A DNA stretch of 64,000 nucleotides from Reticulitermes lucifugus. Taxonomy: Eukaryota > Arthropoda > Insecta > Blattodea > Rhinotermitidae. Numbering within the stretch: the stretch's first letter is position 1; every line of letters starts with the position of its first letter. The stretch lies in the NCBI GenBank assembly GCA_026260175.1, contig JAKCWW010001676.1, positions 259 to 64,258 of the forward strand. Reading direction: 5' to 3'. The translations under genes and the position numbers were made by a program. The notes below the pieces were generated by a model. It was given only the letters and a program-made list of their open reading frames with translations, had not been told where the DNA came from and did not search any database. Shown here piece by piece: positions 10,906 through 24,828 of this stretch.

Positions 10906-13900
10906 TAGTGACAAATAGTGGACGTCTAACACATTATGATATTAGATCGGAGTCGTCTGGTGAATTTAAAATTGTTGGCTTTGTTCGAATGTGTTAAAGA
11001 ACCCCAATTACTCAAACATTGAAATGGATATTTTGAAGGAAGGTCTTCCTGTGTAAGGAATGATACCAATTATAAATTACGGACCTTATTAAGCTATACA
11101 GTTTTATTTTAAATAACTCAAATGAAATGAATATTTAATGAATTGAAAGAAGCATTTTTTTAAATTTTATATTATCATGACCGTGTATTTTCACTCTATT
11201 TTTTAAAATAAGCATTTTCGGACCTGGGAAATGTGCTGAGCTTTACAATAAATTGGTTTTTAATTGCGCAAAATCCATAGAACGCTTTTGAAAACTTTCT
11301 TTTTAGTGCACATTTTCACGCGTCTATTTTTACTGTTTTCGACCCATTTTATGCAGTCTTTTGAACCTCTAATCAAATCAGTATTTTTGTACCTGACGTT
11401 GTGTTTACAGTTTGAAAAACAATGCAGTAAATTTCTGCAAGTGTTTAACTGTCACTAACACTTTACACCGTCGCAGTAATACAAAAAAACCTAACATAAT
11501 TGAAACGTTTATTTTGGTAAGAGAACAACCGCTGGAAAGCGTATTTCACAGGAAAAACAGAACCTGCTTTCACAGTAATAAAACTCCTCTGCACTGCTAT
11601 TATTTTTAGCTACTGACGGGCACTTCGGCATTTTAGTAGGTAATTTGTAATTTTCTTTCTTTCAAATTAGATTGGACCACGTGAAAGCACAAATGTTTAG
11701 TCTGTGTTTACTGCATTCCTATTGCTTCTTCGGGTACATCAAGTCTTCGCATCAAACGACTTCATTTATTGAAAAAGTGTGTCTTAGCGGCCGTATTAAT
11801 TAAGATCAAAATAATTAAATTGTCTCCTTTTCAGCTGGCGCAAACCTCAACTTTTGTCCTGCTCGATGCAGAATTAATTCTGAATATTTCAATCATGTAA
11901 GAAACTGTTAGGACTACCATGCCGGCGATAGGCCTGTCTTTAAGATCATTTTGTACACAGTGTGACACAGAAGATGAAAATGCAGATTTAAGTCAAGTCC
12001 ACGAAGTTTTATTCGAAACCTTGATTTAAGTTATCAGGGTCCAGCCATGTAAGCATCGTATAACACGCAATGATCTTTATTGGCAGCTTTCTTTTTGTTA
12101 AAAATTTACTGCCTTCTATTGATATGTTTTACCACTCCATGCTTCGTCAAAGGTACTGACGTGATAGCGTTTCATAAATCTCGAAAATAATGGGGGTTTC
12201 CTGATAATTCAGCCGTGATTAGGATTAAGGTTCCAAATTTTGCAAGCTAAACATCAGGCTTTTCGTAGATGACCATAACGTATTCTCAATTAAAGCTTTT
12301 ACAATTTGATAGCCACGAAAGCAGGCAAAACTTGTTTAAGTCAGGGCAATTACGGATGCTTTCCTCAACACAAAAGAATATTTCGATATATCATTTTAGG
12401 CCTAAACTTCATTCTGAGACAAAGGAAAACGTGGCCATAATTTAGTGCAGAATTTGTTGAGAAGTCGCAGCCCACTTGCCTTAAAACTGTTTACATAACA
12501 TAGAGCTCTTATAAGGTTGTGAGAACAGGTTAATGGTTTTAACAGTACGTTGTATTTGTAAATTTATAATGTCTTTAAGCTTATCTGGTGTAAATTAGCC
12601 ACGAAATTAGATAATTTTAATGATGGTGTTAATTTGGATTTGGGGACTATACATGCTATGAAAAATAATGCATAAATTTTCCGGCTGGCCAAAATAGTTC
12701 GTGTACAAGTAAGCATGCTTAATGTTGTAAGCACAAAAATTTCACAAAAAATAATTCAGTAACAATCAAAACATACTCGTCAGTAATAATGTATGTGCGG
12801 ATATTTAAAAATCTACTTGGGTACGAAAATAATAAATGTATATGAATTTCCTGTTGGAATTAGGATAAAAATAAGTTCTTAAAATACTTCTTACAATTCA
12901 GATGCAGAGGGCGGCATTTGAGGAAAGAATTAAATATTAGGAATTATGTGAAAGCAAAGCCCTCAAGAAACTATATTGAGTCGAAACAGAACGAAGTTGA
13001 ATGTTCTGTTCAGTATTTTACATGACGAAAAACTTTGTGATGCACACGAGTAACATTGTTGATATAGTAAATAAATGGGTTGCTTAGGACATATATGACG
13101 AAACATTTGATGATTTACGCGACTCACATTTTTGTTCTGGTAGTTAATATGACATTTTCCATTCCAAGCTCCATGTCTTGCTCGTGACGGGATATGTTAT
13201 GTTTTAAGAAACCCAAGTACTTGCCAAAATGGAATATGAATTGAAATCTGTCTTTGGCATAATGTAATGATTTAGTTACTTGCTGTAGTTCCAACTGAAG
13301 AAATGAATCACATGGATAAGCCAGAGATTCTGCATCAATAACATTAACGGAATAAGCCTAGAAAATACTTGTGCCCTGGAGCGAATTTGAAAGTATACTG
13401 CTGTCCTTTACTTTGTATAAATGAATTTAATGCTATACATTCTTATAATTGATAAATGGCTAATTTATGAAATTGCTTTCAAGCCTAAGAGCAAGAGTAC
13501 AGACAAGACTTTCGTCGTAAAGAAAGAACATTTCCTTCATCTTTAAGACTCGCCAAACACGCCTTTGAATTTATTTTAACGTAGTGCCTGCCAGAGATGT
13601 GCGTTTACACGCACCACTGTGATGCTGGAGAAGTTGCCGACGAAGGACGGCGCTTGTCCACTGGTAGAGTAGATTGAAGATTACATTCTTCTCTGATGTT
13701 ACGCGTTTCAGGTTGGTAAGTAGTTTACTGGCGTTTCGAAAAATTGTAACTCCTTTCTCATAGCAGTCCGGGACTGGTTCGTGTTTAAGATAAATGCGCA
13801 AACGTGCTTCTAATTTCGGCAACTACTTACGAGTGTAGACTGTGTAACATTCCAGAGAAACTGAATCTTCAACAACGCCGCTGTTAGTATAGCAGACCTC

Positions 13901-14111
13901 GCGTGAAATGTAGGCCTTAGGCTGTCGGAAGTTCTACAAGGAGAAATATTAAATAGGATACTTGTATTGTTTGCACATTACCTCCTATCTGACATACGAT
14001 TGTCACACACAATCTTGGCATTAATTCCAGTCCCATATTCAAGCAGTTTTCTTGTCATCAACCATAACAAGCTATAAAATTTCCACAGAGCTCAGCATTT
14101 CTGGCGCTTCG
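10906..14111. other. Unassigned 3.2-kb stretch
   Basis: Open frames at 11264-11458, 11412-11609 and 13571-13822 (minus, 83 codons) have no recognisable domain. I see no inverted or tandem repeat, and no SINE or LINE signature. Confidence 0.45.
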
Positions 14112-14487
14112 CGTAACTGCAACAACAGGACTGGTGGTAACCTTGGTAACCAAGGTAACCACAGTAAAAAATATAACCATAGCAACCATAGGAAAGCTTG
14201 TTTCCTTGGTGATCAAGGTAAAGTTTGTAAGAAAGATAATCATAGCAACCATAGGAACACTGGTAATCTTGGTAACCAAAAAAACATTGTAACAAATGTA
14301 ACCATAGCAACCATAAGAACACTGGTAACCTTGTTAACTAAAAAACCATTGTAACAAATGTAACCACAGCAAACATAGGAACACTGGTAACCGTGTTAAC
14401 CACTGTATCCATTGTAATAAACGTGACCATAGCAACCATAGGAACTTTGGTAAAATTTGTAAACAAGTTATCCATAAAAATTATGAT
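14112..14487. repeat. Minisatellite, 62-63-bp unit, about six copies
   Basis: A motif AACCATAGCAACCATAGGAA recurs from 14175, 14238, 14300, 14362 and 14425, with a more diverged first copy from about 14112. Spacings are 63, 62, 62 and 63 bp. Each unit also carries one to three GGTAACC-type heptamers (GGTNACC dyads), for example GGTAACCTTGGTAACC near 14135-14150. Units are more diverged than in the 42-bp array, so this array is older. Open frames on both strands, rich in Asn/His or Tyr/Cys/Leu, come from the repeat. Confidence 0.9.
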
Positions 14488-14489
14488 AA

Positions 14490-15835
14490 CATTAGTGGCC
14501 TAAGTAGGAATATCATAAATGTACGCAGGTTTCTATGTAGATGATGTTATTTTTTCCGAGTTTAACTACAATTAAAATTATTGAGAAATTTTTATTGAAA
14601 GTCTAAGGTGTCAGATATTACTAAAATTCTCTCGGTGGGAGCCACGTTGTTCCAGGCGGACGGACGTGCAAACTGTCGGACGGATAGAGGTGACGAAACT
14701 AGTAGTCGCTCTTCTAAACGGTTTGTGACCGTGTCTAAAAACGGAATGTAATTCTAACCTCTTGTAGGCGCCTGTCCTTGGAAAGGTTTCGCAGAAGAAC
14801 CAAATTCGAAACAGTAAACGCCAGTGAATACAACATTACTATACAATATTTTAACATTGTCCGAAAATGAGATCCAGGAGTGCAGGAAGGATAGGCATCC
14901 GGAAGCAGTAACCCGGGGCAGCCAGGAACGTCACTGTGCAACCGAATCAGTGAAGGCTTATTACTTTTTTAAGATTCAGCGGCTACTATGTGTGCCACCA
15001 GATTTAGCAGTACAAAACGCTGCATTTTATGTACTCAGTTTATTTCCGTGCTTCATATGATGCCCACAACAAACGGCGATTCCATCTCTAAACAGCACTA
15101 ATCAGCGGATCCTTAAATGCTGCAATGCAGTTTTTCGTCTGAGTTAGGAACGGAATTTTAAATATAATTAAATTATTTTCATTTTAGAAATTTAACTATA
15201 AGAACTTTAATCTTGAACAGACTCTTCAGTAAGATTGCTGAAAAAATCCATGTTTTAGGAGAAATATTTATATTGAAGTTGAGTGTTCCAGTGTCCTAAG
15301 AACCGAAGAGTTAGTAAGCAGTACTAACGAATTTTCGACTTCTGGGCAACATTATTGTAGAAGACAAATGCGAAGAAGGACAAACCAGCTGTAATGTAGT
15401 GAAACATAAACAGAATATTTATTAATACATTCGGTCATTTAATAGATAAACTTCATCTGGTATTTTCTGGACATTTCCTCAATTTTACAATAATGCGGAG
15501 TGACAAGATGACCGTGTTTGCTATGACAGGAAGCAAACGTATGGCCAGTTTTAACGCCCTGCTTCAACAGTTCCTACACGGCTTCAGGAATCCTCGGTAT
15601 CTCAGTGTCCTTGACGACTTTGAAATATGGCAGTCTCTTTTACGAAACCAGATTGCCATCTACTAAACCGAGATGTTTGGCAACGCGGAGATGTAAAAGT
15701 AATTAGAAAAGTATATAATTATTATATAATGAAATACGCAGCGTCTCCTATCCGAAATATTTCTTACGTCAGGTGTAATTTACATCAATCTTCCCAAATA
15801 GTTGTATTGGTGCTTGTACTACTTTGTATTTAAGG
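14490..15835. other. Unassigned stretch
   Basis: It holds a locally GC-richer patch at 14630-14720 and open frames at 14735-14941 (minus), 14824-15060 and 15627-15833 (plus). The second ends in LAVQNAAFYVLSLF, which might be TE-derived, but I cannot place it. Confidence 0.4.
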
Positions 15836-15875
15836 TTCCTTGATGGTGACACCTTGGAGCTGAAACATGTAGAAG
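15836..15875 (+). repeat. Degenerate hammerhead-like core, locus 15.8 kb
   Basis: CCTTGATGG at 15838-15846 is followed by TGACACCTTGGAGC and then TGAAACATGTA at 15861-15871. The second half, GAA plus palindrome ACATGT plus A, matches the 30.0-kb core exactly in type. The first half differs from CTGANGA and the hairpin is poor, so this is a diverged copy. Confidence 0.35.
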
Positions 15876-18800
15876 GTTTTAAAACTTATGTAAAGTTTAT
15901 AATCCTCTTAGGTGCATTTGTCGGTGCATGTGGTTATACAGTAACGTAGGAATGAATAATATCAAACGATTCATTATAATTTGTGGAGTGCTTTTTAGTG
16001 ATTGTATTCTGTAGCGTAATTTCCTCTCAAATATGTTATCGTGTCAGAGTTACGTGTAGAAACTTGAATAATATACAGACCCAGATAACCACAACATTAC
16101 CCTATTAAGATAAATAATACCTTAATTATTTCCACCTCTTCCATTTATACTGCAGGGGTTTCGTCTATTTCTTAAACTTAATTCAGTGGTAGTATCTGGA
16201 CAGCTCACGCACTGCCACTTTAATATCTGACATTGATACAGTAATATAATTCTTCTAACCGACACGTGTCTAAAGTGAGAGCAGGTACTTAGAATTCAGC
16301 TAGACATTTCAGAGGGTGGATTCATAAAGCCGTATCGATTTATTTGTGGGTTTATTCTCAACTAAGAATTACATTTAGTCGTAGAACTAAAGAATAATGT
16401 AACTCTCTGGTTAAATCTATGGTAAAGTATTTTTAGAAGGTTGACAATTAAAATTTATCGGATTTGTGGAAATAGAAGGCTTGTTACGGTGTGTTTGTAA
16501 AAGCCTACATCTCATCTGTCACCAGTTAGTCCCAGTTCTGATCTTCATAGCCAGTTTCTTACGGATCCAGTATAATATTATCTTCATCAGTGACATGGTT
16601 TCCAGTTTTATTTTCCTCCCAGTTCCTGAACAAAATATTGCATTCCTTTTTTACTTTTCTCCATCTACTTATTCTTGAGTTTACGTTTTGAACCTAAAGA
16701 TAATGTGAATTATAACTACACGTTTCTCACAGACAAAAACAATTCCTACATTTAATGACCACTCAGTTGATGCTGTATAGGAAAAATTGCTGGTTATTTT
16801 GAGAATTGCAAGAAAAGCATAAATACATTTTAAGGGTAAAATTAAGAGATCTTGAATGTTAAAGCAGGTGGTACATATAGTAGATAATGAGATTTAAAGG
16901 GTTAATTACCCCACAAATATTAACTAAAGTGTATAAATAATAGGTCTGACAACCTATAGCTCTCTAAAACGGTCTCGCCACTTAGGTCTGTCATTATCAT
17001 TGACTTCACGCGTGTTTGCGTCAGTCTAAGAACACCAGGCAAAGAATACAAAGTATGACAGTTCTCATTAGCACTATGTGGGCTTTTCACAATGTTTCCT
17101 TCTTTGTGTAAGCTACTTTAAAATACCGCGCACATTAAATTAAGCGAATGTAGAGTTTTAGTGGTGTTGTCTTGGCGCCAGGTATGATGCCCATGTTTCC
17201 ACGCCACACATTCGATGTACTAATTTCTTAAAGGGAGTTTTTACCTTGTCGTTTGTGATTGACATTAAGGCAGAACAATCTTTCTCTTTGTCACTCTGCA
17301 ACTTAATCCCCTGTCCTAAATGTAAGGTAACAGCCACAAAAGCGGAGAGACAGTATCCGTCGTTACAATTGCAATGAAAATCTGTGAACCTTCATGGCAA
17401 CTAGTCAGGGTTAGAAACCTCGATCCATTACATGATGAAATGTGTCAGCTGTGAATTAATATCTGTTAGTTTAATTAATTTATCGCTTAGTGGCTTTGCG
17501 GAAGAGGTCACAAGATCAGCAGAATGTATGTAACAGGGTCATATTTCATCTTTTTAAAACTTCGAAAAGGAAATGTCGATTGACTTTTTATCCCTCTTTT
17601 AAAAAGCCAGATAGCGGCGGCCAGAGTTATAGACTGGTCCGTTTCTTCGTGCAGGAGTGAAATAGAGTTCCTTTCTTTTGAGGTTCTTCTTGGTTAAGTC
17701 ATCTGGTGCACCTATCCCTTTTTCCCCCCCCGACTATAAAATATGTAACTTGAGCAGGAAGAAATAAGCAGCTGTGTCTGTGTCTGTATCTGTATGTTCT
17801 CTGAATGCGCAATAAAGATGAGATTGCTCTTTGTTTGTGTGGCTTAGTACTCTTTAATCCAAACTCATGCTGTGAAACTTATGAGGTTGGTAAAAACGTA
17901 GATGTTATCACAGAATATCCTAAATTAGTGAGGGATGAAGAACAATTATCTGAGATTTCTCTCGAGATATCATACTTGAATTAGATCTAGGAACTGATTC
18001 TCAACACCTAACTGTTATTTTAATGAATTCTTGCTTACCCCACAAAAACGTAACTCGTGAATTATAAGCTAGGACTTGAAAACTGAAGCAAATAACTTCA
18101 TATTCCCATGGCTTAGCGTGTACTAAATTTAGGGTTTATGAATTTATGTCGTCATATATTTCAGATACAAGTTTGCTGATTTTCCAAACACACAATAACA
18201 TAGGCATACACATGCTGCGCGAATTTAATGCATACGAGCAGCACCAACAAACCCACGTATCAAATCGGATAGACAAAACGTCACAGAAGACATAAGCGGG
18301 CAAATAAATGAGTAAATAATAATAAATATTTATCTGCTGACGTGAATAAGACTATTGAAAATAAATATAGTGTAAAGATACTAGTGCAAACATTAGAGAG
18401 ATTACCGTAGCCACGTTATAAGAGGAGGCCAAAAGAACCTATCTTCCATTTCTTCTTTTAAAAAAAAAGCACACCTCATCGATAATTCACGATCTTATTA
18501 TGCGAAATCGCATGAAAGGAACAGCTTATTTGAAAATTCTCCTCAATGTTTGTACCGTACATAAAATAGTTTCTGTTTTTACTGTGTAGAAAAGCAAAGA
18601 ACGCAGACACCTCTATAATTTTGGTGTCGGGAGAGTGTAAATATCTTGTAAAATTGTAGCACTAATACATGTAATATTTAATTATGTGAGTAGATAAAAT
18701 TAGACTCGAGGAAGTTTACACATTAATAATATGGAAATACAATAATACTTAGACATAATTGCGTTTTATACATAGCACATATAGAATAGATGCTTTCAGA

Positions 18801-20260
18801 TACTCAGCTTTTTAACAACTTTTTAAAAACCTTCCATCATAGTTATCGTAATCATTGTCATCATCAGTATATAAATACAAGTTTCAAAGGAGAAACAATC
18901 ATATAGAATTTAATCTACTTGCCTAAAAAGTATGTGAATGTGAATTACCCCGAAACATAACTGATAATTACATATTATATTCATTGGCGATCTTTAAGAC
19001 AAACGTTCTGAGGAGAAAATTTTGATTCAATGGAGCAACCTGTGGATACTACAATTATAAAATATAAATATCCTTAACCTTTTTAATCTCCACACAATAC
19101 GTGTTATGACTAAGAGTAATATAATGGACTATGCATTTAATACACTTGGAAGGATGAAAATGTTTACACAATTGTGGCTGGTAATTTTGAAAGATACATT
19201 TAACTTGGGAGACCTAGTTGTAGAAGGGAAGAAAGTATTAATAGTCTGAACTAGATTGATCTGCCACATAATAGGGTGCAGGTTTGTGTGGAATAATTTG
19301 TACCAACATTTTACGTTCTTGTAAGTAGAATTTTTTGTTTTGTGTTCGTTGGCGAAATGTATATTGTTTTTTATGTATGTTTTTTTGAATCCAAGTGTTT
19401 ATCTTACGCAATAATCTTAATGTTCGTTATTATTGTGCAGACGGAACTTTTTGTAGGTGTCGGCTCTTATAGCTGACACATGCGCCTAGAAATCATAACA
19501 GATGTTAGCATGCGGCCAGTAATTAGGGTGGAATTATTGCGAGAAGCTTAAATTACAAACAATTAATTAAGGTAACATTAGACCTGTATCCACATAATAG
19601 TAACATTGGATCATTGCTTCAGTGGTGTTATACCATTCAGTCTCTAATACTTTCGTGTTATGTAAATAAATATTTCATGTAAAAGTGGCAAATTCAGATA
19701 ACAAGAGTTTGTTTCCATCGCATTTACCAATTATTTGTTCTTCATATTTTGTGCTTAGTTAACAGAGGACCTGAGACACGAAATTTAAAAGGAATACAGC
19801 AACGTAGGCTATTTAACTTTTGTATTTTGAGGTTTTATTGCTATTATTTATGGGATGCTTACGTCATATTTCAACATCTTAGAAGGCAAAGTTTCATTTA
19901 CTCGTAAATAAAATTTAAAATGCCTTTTCTTAATGCCCATTAAACACATCATGATTGCATAACAAAATAATAGGTTAGTTGTGTTTGTTTCTGGCGAGAG
20001 CCAGATATATTCCAAAAATGAAATGCATAGACAAAATAACGTGTTCTTAAATAATAATAATGCAAGGGATAAATTTAAGTAATACTGACCTGTAAAGAGA
20101 AGTGGTGTCCTTAATAGAGTCGTTTACTCTCATATGGCAACTCATCTGGCATATCTCCTGAACAAATCAAGAAGCCTGCAACAATGTCTACTTCTTTAAA
20201 TGTCAGAGTAATTAATAACCAGTATCAGCAAAGATATAACCCTCTGTATATAAAGTCTGC
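15876..20260. other. Unassigned 4.4-kb stretch
   Basis: Very few open frames exceed 60 codons (16466-16678 only). A short TGTGTC/TGTATC-type simple repeat lies near 17772-17796. No mobile element signature was recognised; it is AT-rich spacer or intron-like sequence. Confidence 0.45.
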
Positions 20261-20261
20261 A

Positions 20262-20306
20262 TGAGGCGGCCTAGGCCCCCAAGGGTCTGTCGAGCCATTG
20301 AAAAAA
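20262..20306 (+). repeat. Probable SINE 3' tail (family of 25.99 kb)
   Basis: TGAGGCGGCCTAGGCCCCCA followed by AGGGTCTGTCGAGCCATTGA closely parallels AAGGAGGCCCTGGCTCACTA followed by GGGACTGTTGCTCCATGAAA at the end of the SINE at 25995-26232. Only the 3' end is recognisable. Confidence 0.45.
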
Positions 20307-20703
20307 TTGTGTATGTATATGATGTCTGATTTGTGATTGAGACACATCCGATTTAAGTTGCGAAGGAGGAAACAAAGGGAAGTCGTGATAAAAACATATG
20401 CCTCGCGAAAAGCAAAAGAAAGTCGTGATCGGAATCATCGTGTTCCTTTTTAAATACGTTGCTACGTTGTGGAGAAATCTTATACACTGTGTAAAACGTT
20501 AAAAGGCACAGTAAAAATCGGCGTATATCTTGAAGCTATTGAGTAATTTAAATTCCGTGGAAAATAAGCTGGCAAACTTTTTCCTGTATTTGTACTTTGA
20601 GTAAGTGTTCAAATTATTTTAAATTTGTTAATGATAATAGCATAAATGGCTCATAGTAAGGAAACAGAAAGTTAAAACTGAGCCATATTAAACCCCAGAG
20701 TGA

Positions 20704-20705
<2 letters not shown>

Positions 20706-20737
<32 letters not shown>

Positions 20738-20738
20738 T
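20706..20738. repeat. Microsatellite (AAT)n
   Basis: An uninterrupted run of about 11 AAT units. Confidence 0.95.
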
Positions 20739-20896
20739 ACTGATAATAATGGACGCAGTTTCAACCAGAATCGATTCAGTTCCTGAAGTGAACATCAGCT
20801 TAGATGTTACGATACTTCGGTTCAGCTTAATGAATCTCTAAATTAATTTTAAAAATGAAGCTTTTTATAAAATTTTTAAAATATATGAAGTTTGTT

Positions 20897-20927
20897 AATA
20901 AATAATAATAATAATAATGATAATAAA
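20897..20927. repeat. Microsatellite (AAT)n
   Basis: About ten AAT-type units with one GAT interruption. It lies only 160 bp from the previous AAT tract. Confidence 0.85.
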
Positions 20928-23690
20928 TACTGGTATTAGTAGGAACATAATTGTCTTTTCAGAACTATTTAAGTTCACAGAGTATCTGTCTATTGCAATG
21001 CGAATTCAAATATCCTTCTGGGTGAAAAGGGTACAGCATGACCAAGTGTAGTCTTAATAATTGCAACTTTGCAAATTTGCAAACTTGCAAAGTTGAAACT
21101 TTGAGGGGCTTGGTGCTAGATATGTATGAAATACATCAAACTTATCTTCCATAGGATTCTCTGATTCCCCCAAAATTAGCACATCACATTCGTGTTAATA
21201 CACGTACATAAGATTGGTTCACTGAATTATGCATAATAACTAGCTATGAATTTATTTTTATCCACAGCTCGGAAGTGACAATTATTCCGCAATAATTCAC
21301 GCGCTGATAATCAACAGGTAAGGCTGCTCTGAAAAGAGAATATTCTGCAGAATAAGTCTCTTGCCGCAGTACACATCCTTCATTACAAATTTACCAAATT
21401 TTATGTCACACTTTTTCTTTTACATTGTGACGTCACTATATATTTTTCGGTATGCTATAATAAAATAACATAGTGTCTGCAAGCCTTATTCCACTTACAA
21501 GATACCCATTATGGATTCTGCAGTATAGCGTATGCTAATGGCCTCCACATGAATCTGGTTCCATTCAGGGAATGAGTTCGCCCTTTCTTTCCATACACAA
21601 AACGCAGAGAGGAATTACAAAGGCTGCTCCCGTGGTCTGCGCAGATCAAAGGTCTCACTACAAAGAGTCCGTTACTTCTAACGACGTGTTTATGCACTAC
21701 CGGGGAGTTAGCCGGGCTGCACACAGGTCGCTGAGCCAGTCTACCCGGTTGAGTATTTACAGGCCATCCCAGAATCGTGGGCTACTGTTGTGGGGAATGT
21801 TCTTTTACAATGCGAAATGTGCTGAACTGGAACAGAGCAAAAGGGCATTCTCCAGGATTACAAAACAAATAGTGTTAAAACTGAATACATCAAAATAAAA
21901 TTATATTTATTCAAATAGTTTTATTAATCTGGAATCAGATCTCTGTTAGAAATAAATTCCACGCAGTTTTCGGCCTACTTTCTCAGAAAACAAATAATCA
22001 TGCTCCACGCATGCGTATGTTGTGGGTGCGTGCAGCCTATCTGTAGATCCTCCATTTAAACTCCTGATAAAACTGAATAATTTTCACGGAAGGTGTTATG
22101 AAGGTTGTAACATTAGGGGCCATCCTACCTTCATACATTTATGGCATATTTTAACCGTGTACACTAGCAGAAATTTAATTTCAAACATTGAGAAAATGTG
22201 GGCATGAAGCTAGCAACATTTAAGTAAAGTTTCGAAATGGCGTATAAAAATACACTTTGGAAAAAAGTACACAATATGTTAAGTTACTTTTGTGTAAATT
22301 CAATACAACTTCAAGGTGGCTTGATACAATTTCCTTTAGCTTTGGGAATTATGTTCTTAAATTGTGAATTATTGAGACGACGCATGAAAATCTTGTAAGT
22401 ATATAAATATATTGAAACACTATACGCATACAAAAATTGAAAGTCAACCATCATAGCAGTGTTAATGGTGTGGAAATTCCACGCAATAACTTACAAATTT
22501 GCTGTTGACTGATTATATTCTAAAATACGAGTACGTGTTCTTAACATAAGTAAAATACAAAGCAGCAAGATAGTAATAACAATAGATCTATAGGTCTATA
22601 AATCTATGCAATATGCATGTAGAGTTTATAAGCTTTTCTAGAAACATTTTGTTATATACCATTTCATATTTACTACAAAGTGTGTTTATCGTTAAAGCTT
22701 TAAATACTGAACATGTGTTACAATCATATTTTTAGTGCTGGGCGGGTGCAAATTCACCTTCCATAAGCAGGCATATTTTGTTGCATAGAAGAGCCATAGT
22801 TTTGCCTACCTTATCTGGTATAGTATTTGTGTTCACTACGTCACGACTAAATAATGGGTTGCTGCTTTTATTTGGGGAACCACGAATTTTAAAATTTTAG
22901 TATTCGTAATATTTTATTAAGATGTATCTTATACCAGAAGGGGGCAAATAAATACTTTGCTCCGGTTGAAATCATAAACATATAATACTTTAAGTTTGTG
23001 AAGTAATTGCGATACAATAATCTGTTACGAATTCTTATTTTATCCATACTTAATGTATTTAAATTTTCAAAATTTAAATATATGAAAAGGAAGATGACAC
23101 AGAGAAATAATAATTGTGATTAAATCTGTCGTGCAAATTGTAATGTAAGCGTATGTACCACATGTTTTAATATTATTAAATTCTGCTTTGTGTCCATAAG
23201 TGTAATTTTTACATGCCTGACTCACCACAAATACGGATTCTTCCCGTAAATATCATTAAAAAGTTTTCTTCCTAAGAGACAGGGAGTGTAAAAGGGACAT
23301 CCGTGGACTTTGCATAGAAAGTCCTATGATTTTATTATTCCTGTGTAGCTTACCTGATAGTACTGGACCACTAAAACAAATTACGCTTTAATGATTTGGG
23401 AAAGGTGCAAGGAGGGGAAGGCTTAGAAGAAAACAGAAAGAGAACATTAAAAGGGACGTACATTATAGAAATTGAAGGGTGGTATATCTAGGTCATAATC
23501 TCGTCCAATTAAGATCTTTCTGTTAGTCACGACGAAAGTTAGGGTTACACTCACAGAGTTTCTTCAGCTTGGTTGTGTTTTCGTTCAGTTCTTTTAACTA
23601 CTTCGGTGTATAATCTATTTCCTTTCTTAATATTATTTATTAACTTAGTTAAGTATTAAAGTCACATTGCCATTAAATCTACTTTCCACA
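20928..23690. other. Unassigned stretch
   Basis: Overlapping frames at 21509-21724 (minus) and 21572-21898 (plus) occupy a somewhat GC-richer patch, but neither resembles a known domain. A small dyad with repeated TTTGCAAA sits at 21062-21095. Otherwise nothing. Confidence 0.4.
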
Positions 23691-23729
23691 TTATTATTAT
23701 AATTATTATTATTATTACTATTATTATTA
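23691..23729. repeat. Microsatellite (ATT)n, interrupted
   Basis: About 13 ATT-type units with AAT and ACT interruptions. Confidence 0.9.
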
Positions 23730-23730
23730 C

Positions 23731-24820
23731 AGTGTCTTGCCAAAAATAATGCCATTTTAATCACCACACTTAAATGAATGTTTTACGCTTTAGTTCGTCA
23801 CGATGCCTAGCAGGAATACGAATTCACAAAACTTTGCACAGTGCGGAGAGCTGCCAGATCATAAATAAAGTAACTGCCTGAGCCTCTAGAGGCTTTCAGC
23901 CCCCGATAGTAGCTAATAATCTAAATTAAGTGCATTAGTAATTTCAGATGAAATATTATTTCATCATTACTACATATTTCAATTAAAAACTTTTCTCTTT
24001 GCTTTGAACTGCTTCGCCAGACCAATAGTTCCCACTGGGGAGAGGAATGGGAACGTACCTCCTTCCCTGGAAGGGATGATCAACTGTAACGAGATTAAAC
24101 TTACGTGACTCCTCGAAAAGTTCTTTTGAAATTAAAATACAGGAAATATTAGGCGGCTCAGAGGCTGATAAGTTAGAAGAGTCGTAACCCGAAAGTCTGT
24201 GTAATGACCAGCCTTGTAACTGTATTCTTTTTTTCTCTTAGATAAATTATTTTAAATTGAAATTTGGCACATATGAGATATACGACATTCTCTCTGTCAC
24301 AATCATTTTTATAAGATTTTATCTTTTCTCTGTGTAGATTTTGCGAGAGTTTTATATATACACACTTATACAATGTATTAATCTTCTAAATACCGGCACA
24401 CGTCTAAACAAAATGAACAAAATAAGGTAGTAATTAAAATAAAAATTCATAAAATAAGTCTTTATAAATTAAAGTAGGACATAGTCTTCCGAATTTCAAA
24501 CTGTGCAAATTAAATGTAATTTGAAGATCTAATTTTCGATTTTTTATTGAAAAAAATATTTCGACCAATATCTAAAATTAAATTTTAAAATCTAAATCAT
24601 ACTGATATTCCTGAATGCATTTTTATTTGTTAGGTTGTCTACCTGTTTATTTCAAGGAGGCAAACAATTTAGGAGCCTATTTATAATGCAAAATGAAGCT
24701 ACGCTTTTTTCGTACGAACAAATCTTAAAAACATTTCCATTATTGTAATAAACTAACCTGTTAACGTGCAAATCCTCTCAATGCACTTTTCCCGTCACTT
24801 CATTTATGCGTTTATTATAA
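23731..24820. other. Unassigned stretch
   Basis: Nothing recognisable; one 66-codon minus-strand frame at 24173-24373 has no domain. A short dyad GCCTCTAGAGGC lies near 23882-23893. Confidence 0.4.
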
Positions 24821-24828
24821 CAGACAAA

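Noticed and set aside
14052-14354. Asn/His-rich or Tyr/Cys-rich small proteins
   Set aside because: Translation of the 62-bp minisatellite on either strand.
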